Source of the DNA: Hyphomicrobiales bacterium | GTDB taxonomy: Bacteria; Pseudomonadota; Alphaproteobacteria; Rhizobiales; Rhizobiaceae | Assembly: GCA_900466605.1 (NCBI GenBank) | Contig: UBMU01000012.1 | Location: 1-64,000 of the forward strand | Length of the DNA: 64,000 bases | Direction: 5' to 3' | Notes under the pieces: generated by a model | What the model saw: only the letters and a program-made list of their open reading frames with translations | Databases searched by the model: none | What the model was told of the DNA's origin: nothing | Shown here: one piece after another, positions 36,906-46,916 of the stretch | Layout of the letters: the number at the start of each line of letters is the position of its first letter | Position numbering within the stretch: position 1 is the stretch's first letter | Translations under genes and position numbers: made by a program

Positions 36906-37619
36906 TTACTGCCACTGCCCGTTCGGCAGGCGGCCATGATATGGGGTGTCGCGGCAATGTCCCCAAGGACCGACCCAGTACCCGGGAGGGCAAGCCGGCT
37001 CAGCAACAGGAGGATAGTAGGCAGGCGGATAATAAGGTGCAGGATAGACAGGGCGGTAAGCCGATGCACCGAGTGCCGCGCCGGTCGCCAAACCCATACC
37101 GTACCAGCCTACATTGTTCCAGCCGCGCCAATGGTCGATGAAGACGGCGGCCGGTCCCGTAGCGCCCGTCAAGTTTCCTTCAAGAACCGAGACGTCGAAC
37201 GTTAGCGTGGAGCCGTCAAGCTTCGGATTCTTCAGGGTAAGCACGGCGTCACTGACATCCGAACCGCCATTGAGCACAGAAACCGTTGCATTCGGCGGAT
37301 CGTCGTTGAAGTTGTCGGCGCCTTCGCCCCACTGTTTGACCAAGTCGTCAGTCTTGATGTGCCCAGCAGCGCGCACCGGGCGGTCAGCGAAGACGACGGC
37401 GTTCGTCGAGACGCCACTGAGGACGAGCTTGTCACCTTCGAGCGTTGCACCACCTGCGTTTAGCACCAAAAGCGATGCGATCGGTGAAGGGTTGGAAACC
37501 TGCCCAATGGTCTTCTCCAGCGGAACATGCGGTTTTTTTGGCTCCTGGGCCACAGCGCTGCCTCCGATCAAACCGATCGTAGCTGAAACCAGCAGGCTGA
37601 ATGCGATATTGCGGTTCAT
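36906..37619 (-). CDS. Exported hypothetical protein with Tyr/Pro-rich tail
   Basis: The 237-residue protein has a signal peptide (cleaved near SAVAQE), a beta-rich domain of about 150 residues, and a C-terminal tail rich in Pro, Tyr and Gly ending in a CPPGYWVGPWGHC-type motif with two cysteines. That tail motif is common in small rhizobial exported proteins. No function is recognised. ATG 37619 with AAGGA nine bases upstream is preferred to 37628. Confidence 0.8.
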   Translation of the reverse strand: MNRNIAFSLLVSATIGLIGGSAVAQEPKKPHVPLEKTIGQVSNPSPIASLLVLNAGGATLEGDKLVLSGVSTNAVVFADRPVRAAGHIKTDDLVKQWGEGADNFNDDPPNATVSVLNGGSDVSDAVLTLKNPKLDGSTLTFDVSVLEGNLTGATGPAAVFIDHWRGWNNVGWYGMGLATGAALGASAYRPVYPAPYYPPAYYPPVAEPACPPGYWVGPWGHCRDTPYHGRLPNGQWQ

Positions 37620-37646
37620 CAGTATCATTCCTTGTTCAGTTCGATG

Positions 37647-37916
37647 TTAGTGGGCGTCGGCGAAATCTATGCCAGCCTGGACCTCGCCCATCGCGGACTC
37701 GACCAGTTGAATCGCCCGTTCACGGTGGCCGCCTTTGTTTGGTGTGGCATGGCGAAGCGCTTCCATGGCGTTGCCGAGCAAGCGCAGGGCGTGCTCCATG
37801 TTGCCTTGATCCGCCATTGCAGGTGCCGATGCTACAAGGGCACCTGCCGGGAGCGCAGTGACTGCCAAGGCAGCCCGCGCCACGAAGCGGCGTCGGTTAG
37901 TGATGAATTCAGACAT
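37647..37916 (-). CDS. Small Tat-signal exported protein
   Basis: The 89-residue protein has a twin-arginine signal (TNRRRFVARAALAV, then APAMADQ) and a mature helical part of about 50 residues, NMEHALRLLGNAMEALRHAT followed by RERAIQLVESAMGEVQAGI. It looks like a short amphipathic helical bundle. No family name is certain. AAAGGA precedes ATG 37916. Confidence 0.8.
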   Translation of the reverse strand: MSEFITNRRRFVARAALAVTALPAGALVASAPAMADQGNMEHALRLLGNAMEALRHATPNKGGHRERAIQLVESAMGEVQAGIDFADAH

Positions 37917-38687
37917 GACATTCCTTTCGACGTTATGGCTCGTCCCCGCCTGGCCGGCGTCAGCGCAGACCAACCAAGGTCATGGATTGGCGAAATATCG
38001 ACTGCCGCTGCGCGTTGGCCAAGCGACCGTCACATGGATTGCGTCAATGGTCCCGGAGGCCCGGCCAGGTGTGCAAACCGCACCGACAGCCGTCGAAGCA
38101 GAGTGTATGCGTGCGCAACAACGCACAGATTATCGTTCTGAGCATGGAAAGGCCTCATCAAGTTGTAGGTATACGAACTCGTGGCGGCGCAACCGTACGT
38201 GTCGCGCCGAATGCTGCTACGGGCGTTTCGAAGCACCCGCCTATGTTGCATTTGCATATGAGACGATGCGGATATACGCCGATCCTGAATTCGCCGGAGC
38301 ACCTAATTGCGACACATCATGACGCAGTTTTGTCAGTTACATTTATTTCGTCAATTCTTTTGACTAAAACAGAATATTGCGCACAGCGAACTTAAAACGA
38401 TTCAAAGGTATGTTTCGGATCGAAGTGACAGTCCGACGAAGAGCGACGTCACAGAACCTGTGCCATCTGATATTCTGGCGGGACGAAGGAAGCTCGTCGA
38501 GTTCTAGTTGTAAACCCAAGTCATCGCAGCCGCCCCGGTACGAGAAGTTTACTCTCACCGGAGCCGCGCTAAGACGGCCTGAAGGGCCGCTATCAATCCA
38601 GTGCGCCGTGCACAGAGCGGCACGAGAATGCCTCCCAGTCGAATACACACATCGCAGACGCACGAAATCAGGACAGGCAAGCCGCCG
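37917..38687. other. Gene desert, 771 bp
   Basis: No frame here has a ribosome-binding site and consistent codon use. The region is less GC-rich around 38320-38400. I see no repeat or RNA structure I can support. Confidence 0.5.
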
Positions 38688-39719
38688 TCATCGCTCCGGC
38701 TCAGGTGACTTCAGCGGAAATACGAATGCCGCGGCCGCGACGCCCGCGATGCCGCCAAGCACAGTTTCCCAAAGTCGGGCCGCAAGCAGACCAACCGAAT
38801 GTTCACCAGTCGCGGCGAGTGTCACGACAAGCGTATAAGCATATGCCGCGCATGCTATGTCATAGCGCTCAGGAAGTGCCATGGCATAGATGACGATGGC
38901 AATCGCCGCCGTGAGCCAGATCACGAGTGGAAAGTCCATCGCCGCCGGAAGCAAAGCCAAACCAAGTGGAACGCCGACCGCGGTACCTAAGATCCGGCGC
39001 CGCACCCGGTCGATCGTGGTCGCCATGGAACCGGCCACGACATAGGCGCACGCGGTAATCGCCCATATGGACTCCTCAAGTCGAAAGACAGCATTGAGTG
39101 CCACAATCGCAACTGCAGCCGTCGCTGCCTGCAATCCCATAGCCAATTCAGCAGAGACCCTGCCGGGCACGACTGGTGGCATCACCAGAGGGAGCGGGGG
39201 ATGCTCGGCAGGTCCGCTCAGAACCCGTGGTACGATGGCCGCTATCGCGGCAATTATCCCCGCGATGCAAACAACCGGTATAGCTGCAGACGTCAAATCG
39301 GCGTTGTAGGCGAGAAGCTGGCCAATGAAAAACTGCGATCCTATTCCTGTGCCGGTTACTCCAAATCGCCTGAGGTACCCAACCAAAAAGGCGCCGATTG
39401 CAAGGATGATTTCCGTAAAGGACGTTATCAGGGGAACGAGCACGATCGTCAGCAAGGCGCCGGTCACAGCAGCCGCCGTCAGCAAAAGCAGATCTCTGGT
39501 GGATTCAAATCTTGTTGCCCGCGCTTCAGAGACGCTTCCCCACAAGGCAAATCCGGCCGCAAGCATGCCGAGGACATCGCTCCTTGCCACTGCATGGGTG
39601 TTTGCGTAAAGCGAGCCACCGAGGGCCGCAATTGCGAAGGCAGTGGAAAGTCGAAGCCCTTTTATCCGGCGATGCGCTCCCGGATCGATATGTTCCAACC
39701 ACAGTCCAACCGGGTTCAT
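38688..39719 (-). CDS. FUSC-family membrane protein (aromatic-acid exporter-like)
   Basis: The 343-residue protein has about ten TM helices in two halves, the second half showing the FUSC signature AYVVAGSMATTIDRVRRRILGT followed by a GVPLGLAL helix. FUSC proteins export fusaric, p-hydroxybenzoic or other aromatic acids in pumps such as AaeB; this shorter form lacks an adjacent membrane-fusion protein. GGGGGAG before ATG 39719 sets the start. Confidence 0.88.
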   Translation of the reverse strand: MNPVGLWLEHIDPGAHRRIKGLRLSTAFAIAALGGSLYANTHAVARSDVLGMLAAGFALWGSVSEARATRFESTRDLLLLTAAAVTGALLTIVLVPLITSFTEIILAIGAFLVGYLRRFGVTGTGIGSQFFIGQLLAYNADLTSAAIPVVCIAGIIAAIAAIVPRVLSGPAEHPPLPLVMPPVVPGRVSAELAMGLQAATAAVAIVALNAVFRLEESIWAITACAYVVAGSMATTIDRVRRRILGTAVGVPLGLALLPAAMDFPLVIWLTAAIAIVIYAMALPERYDIACAAYAYTLVVTLAATGEHSVGLLAARLWETVLGGIAGVAAAAFVFPLKSPEPER

Positions 39720-39913
39720 CACTCCCCCCTTGTCGGAGTCCTTCATCCGGAGCATAGCGGCGAATACTGGACGGCTTCAACAGTGAATAGGCTCCGGTTT
39801 GAATACCAAAATCCTCTGTCGCTCTCTATCTACCGGTGACGCCCTCCGACGTTGCGGCTATAAATCTCTCTTCCCGTGGACCGTGTTTCATTTCATCATT
39901 GAAGGCTCAACGA

Positions 39914-40285
39914 ATGAAAAACGTCGCAATCGTCATTTCCCTGAGCGCGTCGTGCCTGGCCGCCTGCCCGGTGTCCGCATTGGAAAGCGGAACAGTTCAA
40001 CTTCAAAGCAAAAACCGGATCGAGCGTACGCTGATTTCCTATGACTGCGGCCCGGCTGGGCGCCTTGATGTGACCTATGTCAATGCCGATCCCAACTTCC
40101 TCGCAATCCTGCCGGTGCCAAAACAGCCCCAGCCGATCATATTCGTTTCGGTGATCTCCGGTTCGGGAGCGCGCTATGCCGCAGGGAAATACGTCTGGTG
40201 GACCAAGGGCAATGCAGGAAGCCTGTATGACAGTACAATGGGCGATAACGCGGCCCCAGTATTGACCTGCACGGGCGTCAAATGA
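39914..40285 (+). CDS. MliC-family lysozyme inhibitor-like exported protein
   Basis: The 123-residue protein has a signal peptide with a possible lipobox (SCLAAC at residues ~14-19) and an MliC-type domain: YDCGPAGRLDVTYVN, FVSVISGSGARYAAGKYVWW and a terminal VLTCT. The paired cysteines (YDC and LTC) fit the family disulfide. MliC proteins bind and block C-type lysozyme, protecting peptidoglycan. AAGG lies a few bases before the ATG. Confidence 0.82.
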   Translation: MKNVAIVISLSASCLAACPVSALESGTVQLQSKNRIERTLISYDCGPAGRLDVTYVNADPNFLAILPVPKQPQPIIFVSVISGSGARYAAGKYVWWTKGNAGSLYDSTMGDNAAPVLTCTGVK

Positions 40286-40616
40286 ATCGCGCGGCTCTGG
40301 TCGCCAACGGCAACAACCGAAAACAGCGCCTGCGACTGTCGTCATGTCTGATCTGTGACGTACTATGTTCGCATCAATAGTACCGTCATGGCGTCCCTCG
40401 GAAAGAGGCTCGCCCGCTTCCACTGTTGCACTATAGCCAATGAACGGTGTCACGCGACTTCGCGCAGTCGATCATGCATCACCTGCCGTGGCGTCCACCC
40501 GAACGATTTGCAAGGCCTACACCGGAACCAGAGGTGTCCCGTCGAGTGTCACTTCGCACACCCGACGCATGACGTTCGACACCCCAACTTACAAGGGCGG
40601 AGCCTGTCAGAGGGAC
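40286..40616. other. Intergenic region between convergent genes
   Basis: No gene or clear terminator is visible in these 331 bases. Confidence 0.45.
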
Positions 40617-41771
40617 TTACCAGTTCGTTACAGAACCATCACGGCGCTTGAGATGCGGAGCCTCCCAGAATTCGAAACTCTGCTTGGCGATCAGCTCTTC
40701 ATTCACCTCAATGCCAAGACCCGGTGTATCCAACACGGGATAGTAGGCGCCTTCCAGCCGTGGCTGAACCGGAAAATATTCCGAATTGTCAAAGCCGAGA
40801 TGCGTCTCAGCCGGACTCGCGCGCGTCTCGAGCCAGGAGAAATTCGCAACGGCTGCCGAGAAGTGAACTGTGGCTGCCGTGCAGATCGGTCCGAGTGGAT
40901 TATGTGGCATCAGGTCGACGTAGTGTGTCTCGCTCCAGGCGGCGACCTTCATCGATTCCGTCAGCCCGCCGACATTGCAGACATCAAGACGGTTATACTG
41001 ATGGATGTCGCGCTCGATGTAGGGCTGGAACTGCCATTTGGAGGAGAATTCCTCGCCGATTGCGAAGGGAACATCGGTCATACGGCGAAGAGCCTCGTAA
41101 GCGCCTGGCGACTCATCACGGATCGGCTCTTCCAGGAAGTCGAGCGTGCCAGACGGCATCTTCTGGCTGAAGCTCGCAGCTTCGGCGACGGAAAGCCGAT
41201 GGTGGTAGTCGATCCCGAGAACGACATCATCGCCCAACACCTCGCGCGCCTTCACGCACCATTTTGCTGTCGTCGCGATGTGCTCGCGTGGCTCGTAGAT
41301 CTCCTTATTCTCATGACCGGCAGGCGAAAGCCGCATTGCCGTCCATCCGCGCTCGACCAGCATTTGTGCCTGCTCGATCATGGCAGGACCAGGCTCAGCA
41401 AATGTGGTTGCGAATGTCGGTATGCGGTCGCGCTGCTTGCCGCCGAGCAGATCGTAGACCGGCACACCGAGCGCCTTGCCCTTGATGTCGTACAAAGCGA
41501 TATCGATCGCCGAGATCGCGGCCTGCAGTACCCGGCCGCCCTCGAAATACTGGCTACGGTACATCTCCTGCCAGAGCGCACCGATCTTGAACGGATCGCG
41601 ACCTCGCAGGAACTCGGCGTAGTGTTCAAGTGCGCCAACGACGGCCTTCTCACGCCCGGAAAGGCCGCTCTCTCCCCAACCGAAAATTCCTTCGTCGGTC
41701 TCCACCTTAACCAGAAGCTGGTTGCGGATGCCGACCTTAACGGCATAGCTCTTAATCGCTGTGATCTTCAT
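40617..41771 (-). CDS. Enolase-superfamily sugar-acid dehydratase, galactonate-dehydratase-like
   Basis: The 384-residue protein is a mandelate racemase/muconate-lactonising-type enzyme. Metal and acid/base sites are visible: DYHHRL (Asp and His), FLEEP (Glu), AIGEE (Glu) and HNPLGP (catalytic His). The N-terminal capping domain begins MKITAIKSYAVKVG. It is closest in pattern to D-galactonate dehydratase (DgoD), which forms 2-keto-3-deoxy sugar acids, but sugar specificity cannot be read from the sequence. It is the last gene of the importer operon, 13 bases after the ManD-like gene. Confidence 0.88.
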   Translation of the reverse strand: MKITAIKSYAVKVGIRNQLLVKVETDEGIFGWGESGLSGREKAVVGALEHYAEFLRGRDPFKIGALWQEMYRSQYFEGGRVLQAAISAIDIALYDIKGKALGVPVYDLLGGKQRDRIPTFATTFAEPGPAMIEQAQMLVERGWTAMRLSPAGHENKEIYEPREHIATTAKWCVKAREVLGDDVVLGIDYHHRLSVAEAASFSQKMPSGTLDFLEEPIRDESPGAYEALRRMTDVPFAIGEEFSSKWQFQPYIERDIHQYNRLDVCNVGGLTESMKVAAWSETHYVDLMPHNPLGPICTAATVHFSAAVANFSWLETRASPAETHLGFDNSEYFPVQPRLEGAYYPVLDTPGLGIEVNEELIAKQSFEFWEAPHLKRRDGSVTNW

Positions 41772-41784
41772 TTCTCTTCTCCGA

Positions 41785-42993
41785 TTACCAGTGCCAGAGG
41801 GTGCCGTCTTCAAGACGGTTCACTGGCAGGTAGGCGCGCTGGTAGGGATATTTTTCGGCGAGCTTCTCATCGATATCGACGCCATGACCCACTGCATCGC
41901 CCGGATGCAAATAACCATCGCTGAGGCTCCAGGCGCTTGGGAAGACCTCCAGGATCTCAGGCAGGTAGCCCGAATATTCCTGGATCCCGAAATTTGGCAC
42001 CCACAGATCGAGGTGTAGATTGGCGCCGAGGCAGATCGGCGACATATCCATCGCACCATGGCAGGCCGTACGGACATTGTAGACGCTGGCGAAATCCATG
42101 ATGCGGCGCTGTGCGGTCACGCCGCCGGCATGGACTGTCGTCGTGCGGATGTAGTCGATCAGCTGCTCCTCCATGAGAAGACGCGCATCCCAGATCGTGT
42201 TGAATACCTCGCCGACGGCAAGCGGTGTCGTAGTGTGCTTGCGGATCAGGCGAAAGCCCTCCTGATATTCGGCAGCTACCGTATCCTCAAGCCAGAAGAG
42301 GCGTGCGAATTCGAGATCCTTGCCAAGCCGGGCCGCTTCGATCGGCGTCAGGCGGTGGTGGCTGTCATGCAGTAGTTCGATGTCCCAGCCATGCGCCTCC
42401 CGCACCGCCTTGAAAAGCTCCGGAACGTAGCGGAGATATTTTGACGTCGACCACGTTTCCTCATGGGGGACCGCGTCATCCTCGGCGTTGTTGGTGACAG
42501 ACTTCTTGCCCGTACCATAGACATCAGGCAGACCGGGAATTCCAACCTGGACGCGTATCGCCTTGTAACCCTGCTCGATACGCCTGCCGACGGCGTCGAC
42601 AGCCTCGGCAATATCGGTACCCTGGGCGTGCGTGTAGCAAAGCACCTTTTCGCGGCTCGCGCCGCCAAGGAGCTGGTAAAGTGGCATATTCGCCGCCTTC
42701 GCCTTGATGTCCCAGAGGGCCGTATCGATGCCGGCAATTGCCGCCATCGTCACCGGCCCCCTGCGCCAGTAAGCCCCCTTATAGAAATACTGCCAGATAT
42801 CTTCGATCCGGCTGGGGTCGCGGCCAATCAGCAGCGGCGCCAGGTGATCCTGGAGATAGGCAACTACAGCCTTCTCACGGCCATTGAGCGTCGCATCCCC
42901 GACACCGGTCAGACCTTCATCGGTAAATATCTTGACGGTAACGAAATTGCGCCCAGGCGAGCAGACAATGATTTTGACGTCGGTAATTTTCAT
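41785..42993 (-). CDS. D-mannonate dehydratase-like enzyme (ManD family)
   Basis: The 402-residue enolase-superfamily protein matches the ManD/RspA pattern: [26 protein letters not shown] (Asp and His), [20 protein letters not shown] and an [11 protein letters not shown] loop, ending [14 protein letters not shown]. ManD enzymes dehydrate D-mannonate (some D-gluconate) to 2-keto-3-deoxygluconate; many relatives have low or different activity. It starts three bases after the ABC ATPase gene. Confidence 0.92.
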   Translation of the reverse strand: MKITDVKIIVCSPGRNFVTVKIFTDEGLTGVGDATLNGREKAVVAYLQDHLAPLLIGRDPSRIEDIWQYFYKGAYWRRGPVTMAAIAGIDTALWDIKAKAANMPLYQLLGGASREKVLCYTHAQGTDIAEAVDAVGRRIEQGYKAIRVQVGIPGLPDVYGTGKKSVTNNAEDDAVPHEETWSTSKYLRYVPELFKAVREAHGWDIELLHDSHHRLTPIEAARLGKDLEFARLFWLEDTVAAEYQEGFRLIRKHTTTPLAVGEVFNTIWDARLLMEEQLIDYIRTTTVHAGGVTAQRRIMDFASVYNVRTACHGAMDMSPICLGANLHLDLWVPNFGIQEYSGYLPEILEVFPSAWSLSDGYLHPGDAVGHGVDIDEKLAEKYPYQRAYLPVNRLEDGTLWHW

Positions 42994-42996
42994 GAC

Positions 42997-44709
42997 TTAT
43001 CCGTTGGCTGAAACTGTGCGTGCAGGGTCGTAGCGGAACCGGTTGTGAATGCGTCGGTTGCGCGGATCGGGATGTGGAATGGCTGATAGCAGGGCGCGCG
43101 TATAATCATGGGCCGGATTGTTGACCACCTGGTCAGTCTCGCCGGCCTCGACGATCTTGCCGCGATACATGACGGCGACACGGTCGCACATGTAGCGGAT
43201 GACCGACATGTCGTGGGAAATGAAGACATAGGAAAGGCCGAGCTCATCCTGCAGCTTCATCATCAGGTCCAACATCTGGGAGCGTAGCGACACATCAAGT
43301 GCCGATGTCGCCTCGTCGGCAATGATCAACCGTGGCTTGACGGCGATCGCGCGCGCAATACCGACACGCTGACGCTGGCCGCCAGAAAAGGCATGCGGAT
43401 AGCGCTCGCGCCAGGCAGGTTCGAGGCCCACCTGCACCATCAGCTCGGCGACGCGGTCATCGAGCTCCCCGCCCTTCATACCAGCAAGCCTCAACGGCTC
43501 AGCGATGATCTGGCCGACGGTCTTGCGCGGACTGAGCGATCCAACCGGATCCTGGAAGATCATACGGATGTCTCGGCGGACGTTCTTCAGCGTCGTCTTG
43601 TCGATCGTGCAAAGATCAACGGTGCTGCCATCAGCGCGGCGGTAATCCATTGCGCCGGCTTGCGGATCGTAAATGCGCAGCAGGCAGCGCCCCATCGTCG
43701 TCTTGCCTGAACCGGATTCGCCGACGATGCCGAGCGTCTCGCCGGGACGAACGATCAGGGATACATCATCGACGGCTTTCAGGCCCGACGGGAATGTCAA
43801 CGACAGGTTTCTGACATCGAGAAGCGGCGCTGCGTCCGCCGGGATTTCAGCGCGCGCAAAACGCACTTGTGCCTTCTTCTCCAGCTTGACGACCGAGCCA
43901 ATCAACCGTCGCGTATAGTCATCTTGCGGGGCGTGGAAAATTTGCTCCACGGGGCCACGTTCCATCACCTTTCCGCGATACATGACGAGCACTTCATCGG
44001 CGATTTCTGCGACGACACCCATGTCGTGAGTGATGAAGAGCACAGCCATGCCGTGGCTCTGCTGCAGCCGTTTGATGAGATCGAGGATTTCCGCTTGCGT
44101 CGTGACGTCGAGGGCCGTCGTCGGTTCGTCGGCAATCAGCACTTGCGGATTGCAGGCGAGTGCCATGGCGATCATCACACGCTGTCGCATGCCGCCTGAA
44201 AACTCAAAGGTGTAACGATCGATCGCCGTTTCTGGCCGCGGAATTTCAACCTGCCTCAACAGCTCCAACACGCGCTGGCGCTGTTCGTGACCGCGAATAC
44301 CAAAATGAATGCGCAACGCCTCGCCGATCTGGGTGCCGATGCGGTGGACCGGCGACAGCGAACTCATCGGCTCCTGGAAGATCATGGCGATCTCCTTGCC
44401 GCGTACGCTACGGATCTCCTTGCCACGCGGATCGAGCTTGGCGAGGTCGGCCGTCGAGCCGTCGGCGCGTGTCAGCACGATCGAACCGCCTTCGATACGG
44501 CCGGGCTTGTCGACGATCTGAAGGATTGAGCGGGCGGTGACGGATTTTCCCGAACCGGACTCGCCAACGACGCAAAGAGTTTTTCCCCGCTTCAGCGCGA
44601 AAGACACGTCGTCCACCGCTTTGAACAGTCCCGTGCGCGTCGGGAAATAGGTCTTCAGATTGTCGACCTTGAGGATCGTGTCGTTTGTTGTCTCTTGTTT
44701 CATGCTCAT
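42997..44709 (-). CDS. Fused dipeptide/oligopeptide-type ABC transporter ATPase (DppD-DppF fusion)
   Basis: The 570-residue protein contains two complete nucleotide-binding domains. The first has Walker [10 protein letters not shown], signature FSGGMRQRV and Walker [12 protein letters not shown]; the second has [18 protein letters not shown] and [12 protein letters not shown]. Each ends with the oligopeptide-transporter C-terminal region. Start 44709 overlaps the permease stop as ATGA; ATG 44703 is an alternative. One fused ATPase replaces the usual D and F pair. Confidence 0.94.
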   Translation of the reverse strand: MSMKQETTNDTILKVDNLKTYFPTRTGLFKAVDDVSFALKRGKTLCVVGESGSGKSVTARSILQIVDKPGRIEGGSIVLTRADGSTADLAKLDPRGKEIRSVRGKEIAMIFQEPMSSLSPVHRIGTQIGEALRIHFGIRGHEQRQRVLELLRQVEIPRPETAIDRYTFEFSGGMRQRVMIAMALACNPQVLIADEPTTALDVTTQAEILDLIKRLQQSHGMAVLFITHDMGVVAEIADEVLVMYRGKVMERGPVEQIFHAPQDDYTRRLIGSVVKLEKKAQVRFARAEIPADAAPLLDVRNLSLTFPSGLKAVDDVSLIVRPGETLGIVGESGSGKTTMGRCLLRIYDPQAGAMDYRRADGSTVDLCTIDKTTLKNVRRDIRMIFQDPVGSLSPRKTVGQIIAEPLRLAGMKGGELDDRVAELMVQVGLEPAWRERYPHAFSGGQRQRVGIARAIAVKPRLIIADEATSALDVSLRSQMLDLMMKLQDELGLSYVFISHDMSVIRYMCDRVAVMYRGKIVEAGETDQVVNNPAHDYTRALLSAIPHPDPRNRRIHNRFRYDPARTVSANG

Positions 44710-45860
44710 GACACCGACTCGTAGGGATCTGCGGCATCGCGGAGACCGTCGCCGAGGAAGTTGAGGGACAGCACGGAGATGACGATGGCGGCAGCTGGCG
44801 TGAAGAGCAGCCACGGCGCCTGGGCGACCGCACGGATATTCTGCGCCTCCTGCAACAGCACGCCCCAGGAAATGATCGGTGGCTGCAGACCGATACCGAG
44901 GAAGGAAAGCGCCGTCTCGGCGAGGATCATTGACGGGATTGCCAGTGTTACCGTTGCGATGATGTGGCTCATGAAAGAGGGAACAAGGTGATTAAAGATG
45001 ATGCCGATCTCGCTCATCCCGTCGAGGCGCGCAGCAATGACGAAGTCCTCGTTGCGCAGCGATAGGAACTTGCCACGCACCTCGCGCGCCAGACTCGTCC
45101 AGCCGATCAGTGAAACGATCAGCGTGATCACAAAATACGTCCGGAGCGGCGGCCAGCCCACCGGAATCGCCGCTGCAAGGCCCATCCAAAGCGGGATTGT
45201 CGGGATCGATCGAAGCAGTTCGATGAAGCGCTGTATCGCGATATCGACCCATCCGCCGAAGAAGCCGGAAATTCCCCCAATGGTGACGCCAAGGATCAAG
45301 CTCATGAACACGCCGACGAGCCCGATCGAAAGCGAGATCTTGGCGCCATGGACCACGCGCGAGAAGATATCGCGACCGAGGCGGTCAGCGCCAAAGATAT
45401 ACATGCTGTCGCCCGGCATCGGCTCGGTGAGGCCGAAGAGCTTGGTCTGCATCGGGATGAAGCCAAGCAGGTTATAGGGTTGAGCTGCAGGCACCAGGAA
45501 GCCCACGGAGATCGGCTTTTGCGGATCCGGCGTGAATTCGCGCCGCATGGACTCGGTATTCAAAGTCATCTTCAACTGGTTGACATGTGGCCGGAAGGAG
45601 CCGTCAAGCAACAGTGAGACGGCCTGAGGCGGCGCATAGGTAAACCGCGCGTTCGTGGCATTAGGATCGAAGGGCGCGATGAAGTCGGCAAAGGCCGCGA
45701 CCAGATACATGAAGACGATGACGACAAGGCTCGCGAGCGCGATCTTGTGCTTCTTGAATTTCAGCCAGAAGAGCTGCCACTGGCCGGCGACGGCAATGTT
45801 CTTGCCATGTAGGTCGAGTAATGGGCCGGTGTCCGGCGGGAGCTGGGTAATATCTGTCAT
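44706..45860 (-). CDS. Dpp/Opp-type ABC transporter permease (C subunit)
   Basis: The 384-residue permease has an N-terminal OppC-type segment, a TM helix near residue 40, a long periplasmic loop of about 130 residues, then five TM helices with the EAA loop VIAARLDGMSEIGIIFNHLV. The long loop is larger than in dipeptide permeases and typical of the sugar-type family-5 importers of alphaproteobacteria. It overlaps the upstream permease gene by four bases. Confidence 0.94.
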   Translation of the reverse strand: MTDITQLPPDTGPLLDLHGKNIAVAGQWQLFWLKFKKHKIALASLVVIVFMYLVAAFADFIAPFDPNATNARFTYAPPQAVSLLLDGSFRPHVNQLKMTLNTESMRREFTPDPQKPISVGFLVPAAQPYNLLGFIPMQTKLFGLTEPMPGDSMYIFGADRLGRDIFSRVVHGAKISLSIGLVGVFMSLILGVTIGGISGFFGGWVDIAIQRFIELLRSIPTIPLWMGLAAAIPVGWPPLRTYFVITLIVSLIGWTSLAREVRGKFLSLRNEDFVIAARLDGMSEIGIIFNHLVPSFMSHIIATVTLAIPSMILAETALSFLGIGLQPPIISWGVLLQEAQNIRAVAQAPWLLFTPAAAIVISVLSLNFLGDGLRDAADPYESVS

Positions 45861-46843
45861 TGGAACCGGATCCGCGGGTCAGTGATGGCGAGCAGGATGT
45901 CGGAAATCAGTGTGCCGATGATGGTGAGCACCGAAATCAACAGGATGAGGGAGCCGGCGAGGTACATGTCCTGCGCTAGCAGCGCGCGAAGCAATAGCGG
46001 ACCTGTGGTTGGAAGGCTCATGACGACCGAGACGATGATCTCTCCCGATATGACCGCGGGCAGGATCCATCCAAGCGTCGATATCAAGGGGTTGAGTGCA
46101 AGCCGCACCGGGTAGCGGATCAAAAGCTCGAACTCCGACATGCCCTTGGCACGTGCCGTCGTGACATAAGGCTTGGAGAGTTCGTCAAGCAGATTGGCGC
46201 GCATGATGCGGACCAGCGCTGCGAGAGAACCGAGACCGATCACGATAACCGGCAACCAGACGTGCTTGGCGAAGTCACCGAGCTTGGCGAAGCTCCAGGC
46301 CGCATCAATGTACGCTGGTGAAAACAGGCCACCAACGCTCTGGCCGAAATAGGCCGACATCACATACATCGCCGAGAGTGCCATCAGGAAGTCTGGCACA
46401 GCAAGAAAGAAGAAGGCGAGGAAGGTGGCAGAATAGTCGGAAATCGAATATTGGCGTACCGCCGACAGGATGCCGATCGGAATGGCGATCGCCCACACGA
46501 AGCAGAGTGTCAGAAACGACAGCAGCAGTGAGAAGCCGAGGCGGCTCCAGATCAATTCGGTGACCGGCTTGCCGAGTTCGAAGGAAATGCCGAAATCGCC
46601 GTGCATGATGATGCCTGCGATCCACTTGTAGTACTGGAAGTACATCGGTTGATCGAGCCCGTAGCGCTCGCGCATGGCGGCGACGGTGCCTTCCTCGACA
46701 GCTCCACCCTGACTTGCCCAGTCGGCCATCAGCGTCGTGAGATAGTCGCCGGGAGGCAGCTGGATGATAATGAAGGCGATGATAGAGACGGCAAAGAGTG
46801 TCGGTATCGCGAACACCAGCCGCTTGGCGATATAACGGAGCAT
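45857..46843 (-). CDS. Dpp/Opp-type ABC transporter permease (B subunit)
   Basis: The 328-residue permease has six TM helices, the first beginning MLRYIAKRLVFAIPTLFAVS, and the EAA-like loop YVTTARAKGMSEFELLIRYPVRLALN. It couples the fused ATPase to the pore with its C-type partner. Confidence 0.94.
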   Translation of the reverse strand: MLRYIAKRLVFAIPTLFAVSIIAFIIIQLPPGDYLTTLMADWASQGGAVEEGTVAAMRERYGLDQPMYFQYYKWIAGIIMHGDFGISFELGKPVTELIWSRLGFSLLLSFLTLCFVWAIAIPIGILSAVRQYSISDYSATFLAFFFLAVPDFLMALSAMYVMSAYFGQSVGGLFSPAYIDAAWSFAKLGDFAKHVWLPVIVIGLGSLAALVRIMRANLLDELSKPYVTTARAKGMSEFELLIRYPVRLALNPLISTLGWILPAVISGEIIVSVVMSLPTTGPLLLRALLAQDMYLAGSLILLISVLTIIGTLISDILLAITDPRIRFQ

Positions 46844-46877
46844 GATTTCTGACCGTTCGATGAGATCGAAGGGGGAG

Positions 46878-46903
46878 CCGGCGGGGGAACAGAGCCCCGC
46901 CGG
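46878..46903 (-). terminator. GC hairpin between binding-protein gene and permease gene
   Basis: CCGGCGGGG (46878-46886) and CCCCGCCGG (46895-46903) form a perfect 9-bp stem with an 8-base loop, 13 bases past the binding-protein stop. The arrangement mirrors that after livK and probably raises the ratio of binding protein to permease. Confidence 0.65.
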
Positions 46904-46916
46904 ACCTTGCGGGGAC

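Noticed and set aside
38320..38410. AT-richer patch suggestive of a promoter or island border
   Set aside because: No recognisable -35/-10 pair, direct repeats or integrase nearby to support either reading.
40440..41924. 494-codon plus-strand frame
   Set aside because: Antisense to the DgoD-like dehydratase, whose active-site motifs are all present on the other strand.
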